Assembly (NCBI RefSeq): GCF_018135625.1
Contig: NZ_CP073078.1
Location: 2,326,501 to 2,390,500, forward strand
Length of the DNA stretch: 64,000 bases
Source: Phenylobacterium montanum
Lineage (GTDB): Bacteria; Pseudomonadota; Alphaproteobacteria; Caulobacterales; Caulobacteraceae
Direction of reading: 5' to 3'
The notes below the pieces were generated by a model, which made no database searches, had not been told where the DNA came from, and worked only from the letters and a program-made list of their open reading frames with translations. Below, in pieces: positions 18,537 to 28,940 of the stretch. Each line of letters begins with the position of its first letter. Position 1 is the first letter of the stretch. Both the position numbers and the translations under genes were made by a program.

Positions 18537-20893
18537 TGGAAGGAACGTTGAAGGGTGAGGAACACCGTGCGGGGCCGCGCCGGCTGGCCGACCACCATCC
18601 CAGCGGTGTTGTACTGGCTGAATTTGTTCAGATAATAGGCCTGGTTCGTCAGGTTCTTGACCTCAAGGTTCGCCTTCCACTTATGGTCGGCGGTTTCAAA
18701 CAACAGGTGCGCGTCCAGGACGCCGTAGGCCTTCTGTAGCGTCAAGGGCGAATTGGCCGCATCGCTGTAGGTCTTGGACTGCCAGGTCCAGTCCAGACGC
18801 GGCGTGATGACACCGATCGGCGTGGTGAACGACTGCTGGGCGCCGATGTTGAATTTGGTTTCCGGCACGAATGGCGCCAGGTCGCCCTTCGCCGGACCGC
18901 CCGCGAGCCCGGCCGCGGCGCCGAGATCAATGATGTCGTAGTTCAGATAGTCATAAGAGGCGTTGATCAGCATGCCTTTGATCGGCGCCGCCTGAACCTC
19001 CAACTCGGCGCCGTTGATGTGCACCTTGCCAGCGTTGGACACCGTAGAGCCGGCGGCGCCGTTGCTGAACACCGGGATGCTGAGCTGAAGGTTGGTGTAG
19101 TCACTGAAGTAGCCGTCCACATTGACGCGCAGGCGCCGCTCGAACCATTCGCTCTTCACGCCCGCTTCGTAGGAGACCAGGTCCTCCGCGGCGAAGGGGT
19201 GGACGTCACTGATGCCGGATGGCCGCGGGTTGATGCCGCCGCCCTTGAAGCCGGTGGCGTATTGCACATAGGCCATCAGGTCCGGCGTGAACTTGTATTG
19301 CAGCGAGAAACGATAGTCGTTGCGGTCGGTCGATGCCTTCGATTGCGGATTGTGCTCGAAACCCGGGATGGTCGCGCCGGCGGGCACGGCGCCGAAGATC
19401 GAGGTCAGATAGCGGTTGAAGGTGTAGAGCTTTTCTTCGGAGGTATGGCGAATGCCAGCCTCGACGTTCAGCTTGTCGGTCAGGTGATAGACGCCATGCA
19501 GGAAGATCGACTTATCGCTATCGTGAACCGGGTCCTTGCCATAGAAGGCGAATGAAAATTCGGGCAGATAGATGAAATCGTTCAGCTCCGTATGGGCGTC
19601 GTAATAGTATAGACCCGTCACCCAATCGAGCCGGTTGTGGAACGCCTTCCCCAGGACCTGCAGTTCTTCGCTGAATTGATTGTGCTCCGGCTTGAAATAA
19701 TTGTCGTCCGCCTGGATCGGCGCGTTGCTCCAAATTTCGGTGAATTCCCCATTGTACTTTCGGTAAGCTAGCGTGTTCTTGACCTGAACGCCCCAGGGCG
19801 TCCGCCAATTCAGGGCATGGGATACGCCCCAGGAAAAAACGTTGTTGACCGCCGGGAACGAAACGCCGGTCTTCTGGTCCGTATAGGAGGTATAGGTGCT
19901 GAGGTTGTTGGTGATGAAGCGGCTGTCATAGGCGATGCCGTAGCCGGAATTGGCGGCGGTCAGGCCGGTCGCCGCCGTGTTGACGGCCAGCAACTTTTCC
20001 GCCGACGGTTCGCCGCGATCGTCGTCCATGTCCGCCGAGAACGTCATCTCCAGGGAAGGGCTGACGATCCAGCGCAGGTCCGCGCGCGCCACCTTGGCGT
20101 CATCGCCGCCCTCCGACCCGACCTTGCAGTCGCCCACCTTGGTCGCCTTGATCGTTCCCGCCGTAGCAGGATGGGCGCAGGCGTAGTCGATGCGGTCGAC
20201 ATAGCCGTCGATCGAATTGACGCCGCCGGCAATCCGCAGGAACAAGGTGTCCGGGATCAGCGTAGCGTCATAGGCGCCCTTGGCCATGCGCCGATTGTAG
20301 CTGCCGTAGCCGGCTTGGATGTAACCGCTCTCCGACCCGCGCGGCTGGGGCGTGAAGATGCGCACGGCGCCGCCCTCGTTGCTCTTGCCGAACAGCGTGC
20401 CCTGCGGCCCCCGCAGCACTTCCACACGGTCTACGTCGCTCAGATCGGCCAGCGAGCCGAAAATCGTGCCCTGATAGACGTCATTGATATAGAAGCCGAC
20501 GCCCGGCTCGAAAGCCGGCAGGAAATCGCCCTGGCCTACGCCCCGCACGAAGGCGATTACGGACTTCCCATATCCGCCAAAGCTTTGATTGAGCGAGACG
20601 CTGGGGACACTACGGGAAAGATCGGCGAGGCTGCTGACACCCTGGTTGCTGAGCTGCTGGCCAGTCAGGGCGGAAATCGCCACCGGCGCGTCCTGCAGCC
20701 GCTCGCCCGAGTGGCGCGCCGTCACCACGACCTCCTGCAGGGCGGTTGTGGATTGAGGCTGCCCGGAGTCCGCCCCGGCGGCCGCGGCCGCAGACGTGAC
20801 GAGACAGGCGAGCCCTCCGGTCAATATGCTGAACGACAGGCGCTTCTTTAACGCCGCGCCGCAGCGAGTCATATTCTTCACAGGCATCATCAT
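18533..20893 (-). CDS. TonB-dependent outer-membrane receptor
   Basis: A 786-residue TBDR with signal peptide (about 1-40), plug start LQEVVVTARHSGER, GPQGTLFGKSNEGGAVR in the plug, and a barrel ending LTLQRSFQ. The last residue is Gln after Phe, slightly off the usual terminal aromatic. Three consecutive ATG codons follow CAGGGGG, and the first is used. The stop overlaps the start of the MFS gene by 4 bases, so this receptor and the inner-membrane carrier form a coupled import pair. The response-regulator gene lies 84 bp upstream on the same strand. Confidence 0.94.
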   Translation of the reverse strand: MMMPVKNMTRCGAALKKRLSFSILTGGLACLVTSAAAAAGADSGQPQSTTALQEVVVTARHSGERLQDAPVAISALTGQQLSNQGVSSLADLSRSVPSVSLNQSFGGYGKSVIAFVRGVGQGDFLPAFEPGVGFYINDVYQGTIFGSLADLSDVDRVEVLRGPQGTLFGKSNEGGAVRIFTPQPRGSESGYIQAGYGSYNRRMAKGAYDATLIPDTLFLRIAGGVNSIDGYVDRIDYACAHPATAGTIKATKVGDCKVGSEGGDDAKVARADLRWIVSPSLEMTFSADMDDDRGEPSAEKLLAVNTAATGLTAANSGYGIAYDSRFITNNLSTYTSYTDQKTGVSFPAVNNVFSWGVSHALNWRTPWGVQVKNTLAYRKYNGEFTEIWSNAPIQADDNYFKPEHNQFSEELQVLGKAFHNRLDWVTGLYYYDAHTELNDFIYLPEFSFAFYGKDPVHDSDKSIFLHGVYHLTDKLNVEAGIRHTSEEKLYTFNRYLTSIFGAVPAGATIPGFEHNPQSKASTDRNDYRFSLQYKFTPDLMAYVQYATGFKGGGINPRPSGISDVHPFAAEDLVSYEAGVKSEWFERRLRVNVDGYFSDYTNLQLSIPVFSNGAAGSTVSNAGKVHINGAELEVQAAPIKGMLINASYDYLNYDIIDLGAAAGLAGGPAKGDLAPFVPETKFNIGAQQSFTTPIGVITPRLDWTWQSKTYSDAANSPLTLQKAYGVLDAHLLFETADHKWKANLEVKNLTNQAYYLNKFSQYNTAGMVVGQPARPRTVFLTLQRSFQ

Positions 20894-20976
20894 CCCCCTG
20901 ATTTTCTTGGACTAATGGTTTAAGGCCGGATCGGCCGGACAGTCCGGGCGCGATCCGGACCGGCTAGTGGTCAAAA

Positions 20977-21429
20977 TCACACTGAGTCCGCCGCGGCGAA
21001 GCCGACGGCCATGGCTGGTGCTGGCTGAGGCTTAGGCTCACGCGATCCCGCCGCTAGCCTTCTTTCCACGGCGAACAAACGACGGAGCGCCTCCACGATT
21101 TCGGGAGGCCCAACTGGCTTACGGAGGAATTCCGACCGCTCAACGCCCTCAGATCGAAAGCGCGCCTCCGCCGTTCCAGAGATGTAAACAACATGCAGAT
21201 GGGGGTTGGCGGCCCGGGCTCTGCGTGCGATCTCAAAGCCGTCGGGGCCTATTCCTAAATCGATGTCCGTCACCAGGGCTGACCATCCCGTGGCTCTGTC
21301 CACTGCGTCCAACGCAGCGGCGGCGCAGTCGACGCCGACGACATCGAATCCACTATCCTTCAAGGTTTCGCAGTTGGCGAAGTTTAGAATGAGATCATCG
21401 TCAACAATTAGGACACCGAAAGGCCTCAT
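20977..21429 (-). CDS. Single-domain response regulator (CheY-like receiver)
   Basis: A 150-residue stand-alone receiver. It has the acidic pair in LIVDDDLIL, the phospho-acceptor Asp in LVTDIDLG (about residue 54-56), the Ser/Thr switch in VVYISGTAE and the conserved Lys-Pro in FLRKPVG. No DNA-binding or enzymatic output domain follows, only a 25-residue Pro/Ala tail. The ATG follows GGAG by 8 bases. It sits directly upstream of the TBDR-MFS pair. Such receivers in alphaproteobacteria usually work in phosphorelays with hybrid HWE kinases. No kinase is in the window. A decayed relative is at 3903. Confidence 0.88.
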   Translation of the reverse strand: MRPFGVLIVDDDLILNFANCETLKDSGFDVVGVDCAAAALDAVDRATGWSALVTDIDLGIGPDGFEIARRARAANPHLHVVYISGTAEARFRSEGVERSEFLRKPVGPPEIVEALRRLFAVERRLAAGSREPKPQPAPAMAVGFAAADSV

Positions 21430-21541
21430 GACGCCTATTCTCCGTCTATGATCAAAATCAAGACCTCAAGTTCGTCGTAAGCGGTGGCTTGCTTTCGCCG
21501 GCAATGGCTCCTAGTGGGTTCTGCCGGTTAGATTCTCACCA

Positions 21542-23002
21542 CTAGAATGGGTAGGCGACCTGCGCCCCGCCCAGGGTGGTCCACTGCCATTCGGTGAACT
21601 CGTCCCATGCGGTCAGGCTGCCAAAGCGCGAGCCGTTGCCCGACTGCTTCATGCCGCCCATGGGTATTTCGGCGCGGTCGTTGACCGTCTGGTCGTTGAC
21701 GTGGACCTGGCCCGCCCGGAGACGCCGCGCCATGCGCAAACCGCGATCCAAGGAGCCGGTCTGGACGGCCGCGGCGAGGCCATATTCGGTGTCATTGGCT
21801 ATGGCGACCGCATGATCGTCGTCCTCGGCGATCACCACGACCGCCACCGGCCCGAAGATCTCTTCCTGATAGGCGCGCATATCCGGGCGCACGCCAGCCA
21901 GGACCGTCGGCCGATAGAAGCGGCCTTCCGGAGCCCCGCCGGCGACAACGGTGGCCCCGGCGGCGGCGGCCTCGCGGATGATGTTGTCGATCTTGTGGAG
22001 CTGCCGCTCGTTGATGATCGGGCCGATCGCGGTCTGCGGATCGAGGGGATCGCCCAGCTTCAGCCGCCGAGCCCGCGCCGCGAGCCGCTCGACATAGGCG
22101 TCCGCCACCGACCGCAGCACCACATGGCGTCCGGCGGCCATGCAGATCTGGCCTTGATGGAAGAACGAAGCGAACGCTCCGGCCGAGGCGGCCAGGTCCA
22201 GGTCGCAATCATCCAGAATGATCAGGGGGCTTTTGCCGCCAAGTTCGAGCGCAACCTTCTTCAAGGCCCGCCCGCCGAGTTCGCCCACGCGTCGGCCCAC
22301 CGCGGTCGATCCGGTGAACGTAACCATGCGAACCGCCGGCGCAGCCAACAGCGCCTCGCCGACCTCGGCGCCGCCCGGCAGAACGCTCAGGACGCCCGGA
22401 GGCAGGCCGGCCGTTTCGAAGATCCGCGCCAACAAAACTCCGCCCGTGACGGGTGTGTGCGGATCGGGCTTGAGCACCACGGCGTTGCCGAGCGCCAGAG
22501 CGGGCGCGACCGAACGCATGGCCAGCAGGAGCGGAAAATTCCAGGGTGTGATGACGCCGACCACGCCCAGCGGCGTACGCTGCGCCATGCTGAGCCGATC
22601 GCCATCGGGAGACGGAAGCACTACGCCAGGCGGCTCCAGAGCCACTGCCGCCGAATGACGGAGCTCCTGTCCGGCGCCCTGGAGTTCGAACTGACATTTG
22701 GCGACCACGCCGCCGGTCTCGCGCCCCAGCCAGGAAAGGATCTCAGGCGCATTCTGCCGCAGCGAGTCCGCCGCGGCGTGCAGGATCTCGCCCCGCCGAT
22801 CCGCTGACCAGGTCCCCCAATCCGCCTGGGCCTGGGCGGCGTGCTCGGCGACGGACGCGACCCGTTCGGCGGGCGCGACGCCTATGTCGCCGAGCCCCCG
22901 GCCGGAGGCCGGCTCAGTGACCGCCAGGACAGTCGGCGATTTGCGCCATTCACCGTCGAAATAGCAGCCGGACCAGCGCTCGCCCTGCAAAAGGTCGCCC
23001 AT
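21542..23002 (-). CDS. Aldehyde dehydrogenase, benzaldehyde-dehydrogenase-like
   Basis: A 486-residue NAD(P)-dependent ALDH. Catalytic residues are visible: Glu253 in ALELGGKSP and Cys287 in FFHQGQICMAAGRH. The cofactor segments TPWNFPLLL and FTGSTAVGRR are also present. The QGQICMA..H form around the nucleophile and the overall sequence resemble benzaldehyde/vanillin dehydrogenases (XylC-type). The ATG follows AGGGGGAGG. It is divergent from the FAH-fold hydrolase at 23197. Together with the benzaldehyde lyase at 29488 it would oxidise the released aromatic aldehyde to the acid (inference). A broken paralogue lies at 38920-40390. Confidence 0.9.
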   Translation of the reverse strand: MGDLLQGERWSGCYFDGEWRKSPTVLAVTEPASGRGLGDIGVAPAERVASVAEHAAQAQADWGTWSADRRGEILHAAADSLRQNAPEILSWLGRETGGVVAKCQFELQGAGQELRHSAAVALEPPGVVLPSPDGDRLSMAQRTPLGVVGVITPWNFPLLLAMRSVAPALALGNAVVLKPDPHTPVTGGVLLARIFETAGLPPGVLSVLPGGAEVGEALLAAPAVRMVTFTGSTAVGRRVGELGGRALKKVALELGGKSPLIILDDCDLDLAASAGAFASFFHQGQICMAAGRHVVLRSVADAYVERLAARARRLKLGDPLDPQTAIGPIINERQLHKIDNIIREAAAAGATVVAGGAPEGRFYRPTVLAGVRPDMRAYQEEIFGPVAVVVIAEDDDHAVAIANDTEYGLAAAVQTGSLDRGLRMARRLRAGQVHVNDQTVNDRAEIPMGGMKQSGNGSRFGSLTAWDEFTEWQWTTLGGAQVAYPF

Positions 23003-23196
23003 GCGCCCTCCCCCTTTCGGTAAGCGGACTCTCCCGGCCGCTCCTCGTCGTTAGTCGCAGAAATCTGGATTATCGTCAACCTATTTTTTCAATTTTCCTA
23101 GAATACGCTATTTTTGTCGTTTTTGGTTTGACCCAGATCGCAGGCCTGCTACTCAATAGGCTCAACCCACCAGCATCACGGGTGACGGGGAGCTGA
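23003..23196. promoter_or_regulatory. Divergent promoter region between ALDH and FAH-fold hydrolase genes
   Basis: A 194-bp gap with an AT-rich core (about 23065-23140). TTGAC-like -35 elements can be seen on both strands (GTTGAC near 23074-23079 on the minus strand, TTTGACC near 23147 on the plus strand), but no clear -10 match. The IclR regulator encoded at 24058 is the obvious candidate to act here. Confidence 0.4.
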
Positions 23197-24051
23197 ATGC
23201 GTCTGGCCAGTTTCAAATACGGAAGCACATCCAGTTGGGGCTTGGTCGCCGAGACGCATGCGCTCGATGTCGGGACTGTGTTGGCGAACCGCTTTGCAGA
23301 CCTGCGGGCGATGATCGCCGGCCGCGGCTATGATGACGTCGCCGCCGCCGCGCCGTCGGCGCGACACATCCCCCTGGCCGAAATCGCCTGGCGCCCTCCC
23401 GTGCCCAATCCCGACAAGATCATCTGCGTCGGATTGAACTACGAGGATCACCGCCGCGAGACGGGCCGCCCAGAGGCGAAGCATCCCGCGATATTCGTCA
23501 GGTTCTCAAACAGCCAGATCGGCCACCTGACCCCCATCACTCGTCCGCATGTGTCGGAAAATCTGGACTATGAGGGCGAACTGGCGGTCGTGATCGGCGA
23601 AGCTGGGCGATATATCCCCGCAGATCGCGCCATGCGTCACGTGGCCGGGTATGCCTGCTATAACGACGCCACCGTGCGAGACTGGCAATTCCACACGCAT
23701 CAGTTCACGCCGGGCAAGAACTTCCCGGGCACGGGCGCCTTCGGCCCCGTCTTGGTGACCCCGGATGAACTCGGCGACCTCGACGAACTCAGATTGACCA
23801 CCAAGGTCAACGGCGTCATCAAGCAGGATGCGCGCCTTGGCGAGATGATTTTTCCGATCGCCGAGCTGATTTCCTATTGTTCCAGCTTTACGCAGCTGGA
23901 GCCGGGCGACGTAATCCTGACCGGCACGCCTGGCGGCGTCGGAGCCAAACGCCAGCCGCCGTCGTACCTCATGCCGGGAGACGTCGTCGAGATCGAGATT
24001 TCCAAAGTCGGCGTGTTGACGAATCCTATCGTCGCAGAGGCGGAGGCCTGA
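23197..24051 (+). CDS. Fumarylacetoacetate hydrolase family protein
   Basis: A 284-residue FAH-fold enzyme. The C-terminal catalytic domain begins at IICVGLNYEDHRRETGR, with metal-binding acids in LDYEGELAVVIGEAG and NDATVRDWQ, and the late motif TGTPGGVGAKR. Family members hydrolyse or decarboxylate acylpyruvates, or hydrate 2-oxo-enoates, after aromatic ring cleavage. The intact paralogue at 37845 shares the SSWGLV N-terminus. The gene starts a plus-strand run with IclR, two SDRs, an extradiol-type dioxygenase and a flavin hydroxylase, so it probably processes the ring-cleavage product of that pathway. The ATG follows GGGGAG. Confidence 0.92.
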   Translation: MRLASFKYGSTSSWGLVAETHALDVGTVLANRFADLRAMIAGRGYDDVAAAAPSARHIPLAEIAWRPPVPNPDKIICVGLNYEDHRRETGRPEAKHPAIFVRFSNSQIGHLTPITRPHVSENLDYEGELAVVIGEAGRYIPADRAMRHVAGYACYNDATVRDWQFHTHQFTPGKNFPGTGAFGPVLVTPDELGDLDELRLTTKVNGVIKQDARLGEMIFPIAELISYCSSFTQLEPGDVILTGTPGGVGAKRQPPSYLMPGDVVEIEISKVGVLTNPIVAEAEA

Positions 24052-24057
24052 TCCCAG

Positions 24058-24843
24058 ATGTCTGCCCCGGAGAAAATGCTGGCCGTGCTTGGGCTGTTCT
24101 CGATCGAGCGGCCCGTGTGGACCGCGGAAGAAGCCGCCGACGTGCTGAGCGTCTCGCTCAGCAGCGCCTATCGATACTTCGCCCTGCTGGGCGAAGCCGG
24201 TCTGGTGACCACCATCGCCACAGGGCGCTACACCCTGGGTCCCAGCATCAGCCAGTGGGACCGGCAGATCCAACTGACGGACCCGCTGCTGACCGCGGCC
24301 AGGCCGGTGATGCAGGATCTGGTCGGCTACGCCCCGCCTGGCTCTGCGGTGTTGCTCTGCCGCTATTTCGGCGATCGAGTGCTCTGCGTCTTCAACGTGT
24401 TCAGCGAAGGCCCGCAATCGCTCGTAAGCTATGAGCGGGGCCGGCCGATGCCCTTGTTCCGCGGAGCGACCTCGAAAGCGATCCTGGCCAATCTTCCGCA
24501 CCGTGCATTGCGGCGGCTGCAGGAGGAACATGCCGGCGAAATCGCCGCGGCGGGCCTCGGCGAGGATTGGCCGACCTTCCGCACGAACCTGGCCGCCCTG
24601 CGCAAGGCCGGCGCCGTCGTCACCCGTCAGGAGGTTGACCGCGACCGCGTCGGGATCGCCGCGCCCATCCTCAAGGACGATCGCCACGCGCTGGGAAGCC
24701 TCAGCTTTGTCGTGCGAGACAGCACCACCGACGCCTCCCAGATCCGCCGCCTCAGCGCCATAGTGATTGCGGCCGCCGGCGACATCGAAGCGGCGCTGCG
24801 CAACCCTGAACAAGCGCAGTCGCCCGCCGCGGCGCGAGCCTGA
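24058..24843 (+). CDS. IclR family transcriptional regulator
   Basis: A 261-residue IclR protein: winged HTH at residues 1-65 (TAEEAADVLSVSLSSAYRYF is the recognition region) and a C-terminal GAF-like effector domain (GATSKAILANLP at about 140-150, GIAAPILKDD near 200). It begins 6 bp after the hydrolase stop, inside the aromatic operon. IclR proteins commonly control aromatic-acid catabolism (PcaR, PobR, MhpR types), so it is the likely local regulator of 21542-28923. The effector may be a pathway intermediate. There is no mutation or truncation in sight. Confidence 0.92.
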   Translation: MSAPEKMLAVLGLFSIERPVWTAEEAADVLSVSLSSAYRYFALLGEAGLVTTIATGRYTLGPSISQWDRQIQLTDPLLTAARPVMQDLVGYAPPGSAVLLCRYFGDRVLCVFNVFSEGPQSLVSYERGRPMPLFRGATSKAILANLPHRALRRLQEEHAGEIAAAGLGEDWPTFRTNLAALRKAGAVVTRQEVDRDRVGIAAPILKDDRHALGSLSFVVRDSTTDASQIRRLSAIVIAAAGDIEAALRNPEQAQSPAAARA

Positions 24844-24868
24844 ACACAATAAGCAACGGGAGGGCTAG

Positions 24869-25639
24869 GTGCGGTTGCTTGCGGAAAAAATCGTGTTCGT
24901 GACCGGCGGATCTAGCGGGATCGGCAGGGCCATCTGCCTGGCGGCCGCGCAGGCCGGCGCCCGCCTGGTGATCAATGCCGACCTCCGCGAAAGCCCGCGG
25001 GAAGGCGGCGCCTCGACGCACGAACTGGTGCGGCAGGCCGGCGCCGACGCGCTCTTTGCCGAGGTGGACGTGAGCAACCGCCGCTCGGTCGAGGCGGCGC
25101 TCGGCCAGGCCGAGGCGGCTGGCGGGGCGGACGTGGTGGTGTGCAACGCCGGCGTCGCGCTGGTCGAAGACCTGCTCGCCCTGTCGGAGGATGCCTATCG
25201 CCGGATTGTGGCTGTCAATATCGACGGCGCCTTCTTCACCGCGCAGGCGGGCGCTCGCCAGATGGTCCGGCTCGGCAAGGCCGGCAGCATCATCCTGATG
25301 TCCAGCATGGGCGGCATACGCGGCGCAGCGGCGACGCCGGTCTATTCCTCGACCAAGGCGGCGCTTCGCCTGATGGCGGCCTCGATGGCCGACGCCCTGG
25401 GTCCGCAAGCCATACGCGTCAACGCCATTTGCCCCGGCGTGATCGACACGGAACTGGCGAGCATTCAGGGCCCGAACTTCAGGGAGGCGATGGCGGGCAT
25501 GGTGCAGCGCACGCCATTGCGCCGCAGCGGCATGCCCAGCGAGATCGCCGACGTCGCCGTGTGGCTGGCTTCGGATCGCGCCAGCTTCGTCAGCGGCGCC
25601 TCGATCCCGGTCGACGGCGGCTTGAGCGCGGTGCTTTGA
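24869..25639 (+). CDS. Short-chain dehydrogenase/reductase
   Basis: A 256-residue classical SDR: NAD(P)-binding TGGSSGIG near the N-terminus, NAG motif in VVCNAGVAL, catalytic Ser in ILMSSMGG, and YSSTK as the Tyr-Lys pair, then PGVIDTEL. The GTG at 24869 follows GGGAGGGC. It ends 1 base before the next SDR, with the usual DGG C-terminus (PVDGGLSAVL). In this operon it could oxidise an alcohol or dihydrodiol intermediate. The substrate cannot be inferred from the sequence. Confidence 0.9.
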   Translation: MRLLAEKIVFVTGGSSGIGRAICLAAAQAGARLVINADLRESPREGGASTHELVRQAGADALFAEVDVSNRRSVEAALGQAEAAGGADVVVCNAGVALVEDLLALSEDAYRRIVAVNIDGAFFTAQAGARQMVRLGKAGSIILMSSMGGIRGAAATPVYSSTKAALRLMAASMADALGPQAIRVNAICPGVIDTELASIQGPNFREAMAGMVQRTPLRRSGMPSEIADVAVWLASDRASFVSGASIPVDGGLSAVL

Positions 25640-25640
25640 C

Positions 25641-26395
<755 letters not shown>

Positions 26396-26399
<4 letters not shown>

Positions 26400-27259
26400 T
26401 GAAGGCCAATGATCCCATGCCCCATCTGCTGCGCCACGTCCGCCTCGACCACATTGCGCTCACCTCCCCTGATCCCGAGGCCCTGGCGATGTTCTACGGG
26501 CGCGCCCTGGACATGGCGGTGGAGCGCAGAGGCGGCGAATTCCTGGCCTTTGGCCCCGATCGGAAAGTCGTGTTCAAGGCTGGGGCCGCCGGCGACGCGG
26601 CGTATTCGGCCTATGCGTTTCCTGACGCCCAATCCCTCGGCGTCTATAGAGCCACAATCGAAGACAGGGGAGTCGAGACGCTGGCCTCGCCCAGCTCCCA
26701 GTTTGGTGCGGACGCCTTCGCCGTGGCCGATCCAGACGGCGCGGTCATCGTGTTCGGGGCCAGACAGCAAGCCTCCCGGTACCTGCGCCAATCCGGCCGC
26801 CTGCGCGGGCGACTGCAGCACTTCGTCACCGCCACGACGGCGATCGATCCTGTCGCCACCTTCTATCGCGACAGCCTGGGCTTCATCGTGTCCGACGAGG
26901 TCCGCGACGATGAGGGCGGCCTGCGCTCCATCTTCCTGCGCACGGACGCCGAGCATCACAGCCGCGCCATCTTCCTGTCACGGCGCACCGGGCTTGACCA
27001 CCACTGCTACGAGGCCGGCGACTGGGCGCTGCTGCGCGACTGGGGCGACCGGATGGCCGACGCCCAGACGCCCCTGCACTGGGGACCCGGACGGCACGGA
27101 CCGGGCCACAACCTGTTCTTCATGGTCCGCGATCCGGACGGCAACTGGATCGAAGTGTCCGCCGAACTCGACCTCATGCAAGAGGGCGCCCCAGCCGGCG
27201 TCTGGCGGCATGAGGCCCGGACGCTCAATTCCTGGGGCCAGGCGTTCCTGCGGTCCTGA
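26396..27259 (+). CDS. VOC-superfamily extradiol-type dioxygenase
   Basis: A 287-residue, two-domain vicinal-oxygen-chelate protein of the size of class I extradiol dioxygenases. The three expected metal ligands are present in the C-terminal domain: His142 in RLQHFV, His202 in LDHHCYE and Glu253 in NWIEVSAE. An N-terminal non-metal VOC module precedes them. Such enzymes use Fe(II) or Mn(II) to cleave catechols next to the hydroxyls. The neighbours (MhpA-like hydroxylase 44 bp downstream, FAH-fold hydrolase upstream) fit hydroxylation, cleavage, then hydrolysis. A close paralogue is at 36958. The ring substrate is unknown. Confidence 0.87.
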
Positions 27260-27303
27260 TCGCGCCGCCCTGCCCCATCATCGACAGACACCAAGGACTG
27301 GTC

Positions 27304-28923
27304 GTGAGTTCGCTGCCCGCGGATACCCATTTTCCGATCGTGATCGTCGGAGCCGGCCCGACCGGCCTGACGCTGGCGAACCTGCTCGGCCGGTACGGCG
27401 CCACTGCTGCACTGGTCGAGCGCAACGCCACAACGGTGCAGCAGCCCCGCGCGGTCTCCATCGATGATGAGGCCATGCGGATCATGCAGGCCGCCGGCTT
27501 GGCCGAAGCGGTCCAGGCTGAGGTCGCGTCCGGCTACGGGTCCCATTACCTGTCCGCCCGCGGCCGCTGCTTTGCGGCGGTCGAACCGACCTCGACAGAA
27601 TACGGCTTCGAAAAGCGCAACGCATTCCACCAGCCGATGCTGGAAGCCACCCTGCGCCACGGGCTGACGCGTTTCGGCGCCGTGACCCCGCTCTTCGAGC
27701 ACAACGTCATCGACGTCGGCCAGGACGGCGACCGCGCCTGGATCCAAGTCACGGGTCCGGATGGATCGAGCTCCCGGATCTTGTGCGACTACCTGGTGGC
27801 CTGCGACGGCGGCAGCAGCTTCATCCGCAAACAGCTCGGCATCGAATTGGTGGGCCTGTCCTATGCCGAGCGCTGGCTGATCATCGACATCGCCGGCACG
27901 CGCAACCGTTTCCGCCATACCCAGGTGTTTTGCGATCCCAGACGTCCGGGGATCTCGCTTCCAGGTCCTGGGGGCACGCGCCGCTTCGAACTCATGATCA
28001 AGGCCGGCGAAGACGAACAGGCCTTGCTCCAGCCCTCCAGCGTCGCCGCGCTGCTGGCCGCCTATGGTGAACCGGACCCGATCATCAAGCGTGTGCAACC
28101 CTATACCTTCCATGCCAGGGTCGCCGAGCGCTGGCGCGAGGGCCGCATATTCCTGGCGGGCGACGCCGCCCACCTGACGCCGCCCTTCGCCGGCCAGGGG
28201 ATGAACAGCGGCTTGCGCGATGCGCAGAACCTGGCGTGGAAACTCGCCATGGTGACCAAGGGCGAACTCCCGGCTGAGTTGCTCGACACCTATGTGTCGG
28301 AAAGGCCGGACCATGCGCGCGACCTGATCCAGCTGGCCGTGTGGATGGGACGAGTGATGGCCCCCAGGTCGTGGCTGCACGCCAAATCCATGGAATGGGG
28401 CTTCCGCCTGCTCGGTCTGTTTCCGGCGGCCAAGGCCTATATCGCGGAGATGCGCTACAAGCCCAAGCATCACTTCCATGCGGGTTTCATCCGGCCGGAC
28501 GGGCGTCCGAAAGAGATTTCCCTGGTCGGGCGGCTGCTGCCGCAGCCGCTCGTCGAGCGCCCCGACCGCAGCCGCGTCCGGCTAGATGAGATATTGGGTC
28601 CTGGCTTCGCCCTGGTCGCCTATGACGCCGATCCTGAACGGGTATTCGGGACGCTGGATCTCGCCGCCATCGAGGCTTGCGGCGTCAATCCAGTCGGCCT
28701 TACCCCCTGCGGCTATAACCCCAGCCAAGGCGACCTCGTCTGCGTCCGCAATACGCAGCAGCACGGTTCTGCGCTGGCCCCTTACCAGGGATGGCTGCTG
28801 CTGGTTCGCCCTGACCGCACCGTAGCGGCCGCCTGCCGCGCCGACCAGGCGGGCCGCCTCCACGAAATGCTGAAAGACCTGCTCGGCGAGCGGACGCCGG
28901 CGGCGACCGCGATCGCCGCCTGA
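27304..28923 (+). CDS. FAD-dependent aromatic hydroxylase, MhpA-like
   Basis: A 539-residue group A flavoprotein monooxygenase. FAD-binding GxGxxG is GAGPTG (Gly16-Gly21), the DG motif is ACDGGSSF (Asp168), and the ribityl-binding GD motif is FLAGDAAHLTPPFAGQ (Gly286-Asp287). The C-terminal thioredoxin-like domain typical of MhpA/PheA/MhbM proteins follows (from about residue 390). The start is GTG at 27304. These enzymes ortho-hydroxylate phenolic acids with NADH and O2, giving the catechol for extradiol cleavage by the enzyme just upstream. A truncated relative remains at 33060-33629. Confidence 0.9.
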   Translation: MSSLPADTHFPIVIVGAGPTGLTLANLLGRYGATAALVERNATTVQQPRAVSIDDEAMRIMQAAGLAEAVQAEVASGYGSHYLSARGRCFAAVEPTSTEYGFEKRNAFHQPMLEATLRHGLTRFGAVTPLFEHNVIDVGQDGDRAWIQVTGPDGSSSRILCDYLVACDGGSSFIRKQLGIELVGLSYAERWLIIDIAGTRNRFRHTQVFCDPRRPGISLPGPGGTRRFELMIKAGEDEQALLQPSSVAALLAAYGEPDPIIKRVQPYTFHARVAERWREGRIFLAGDAAHLTPPFAGQGMNSGLRDAQNLAWKLAMVTKGELPAELLDTYVSERPDHARDLIQLAVWMGRVMAPRSWLHAKSMEWGFRLLGLFPAAKAYIAEMRYKPKHHFHAGFIRPDGRPKEISLVGRLLPQPLVERPDRSRVRLDEILGPGFALVAYDADPERVFGTLDLAAIEACGVNPVGLTPCGYNPSQGDLVCVRNTQQHGSALAPYQGWLLLVRPDRTVAAACRADQAGRLHEMLKDLLGERTPAATAIAA

Positions 28924-28940
28924 GCCGTCGGGACGATCGC

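Noticed and set aside
27007-28479. 490-codon minus-strand open frame
   Set aside because: Antisense to the dioxygenase and hydroxylase genes, which carry complete motifs.
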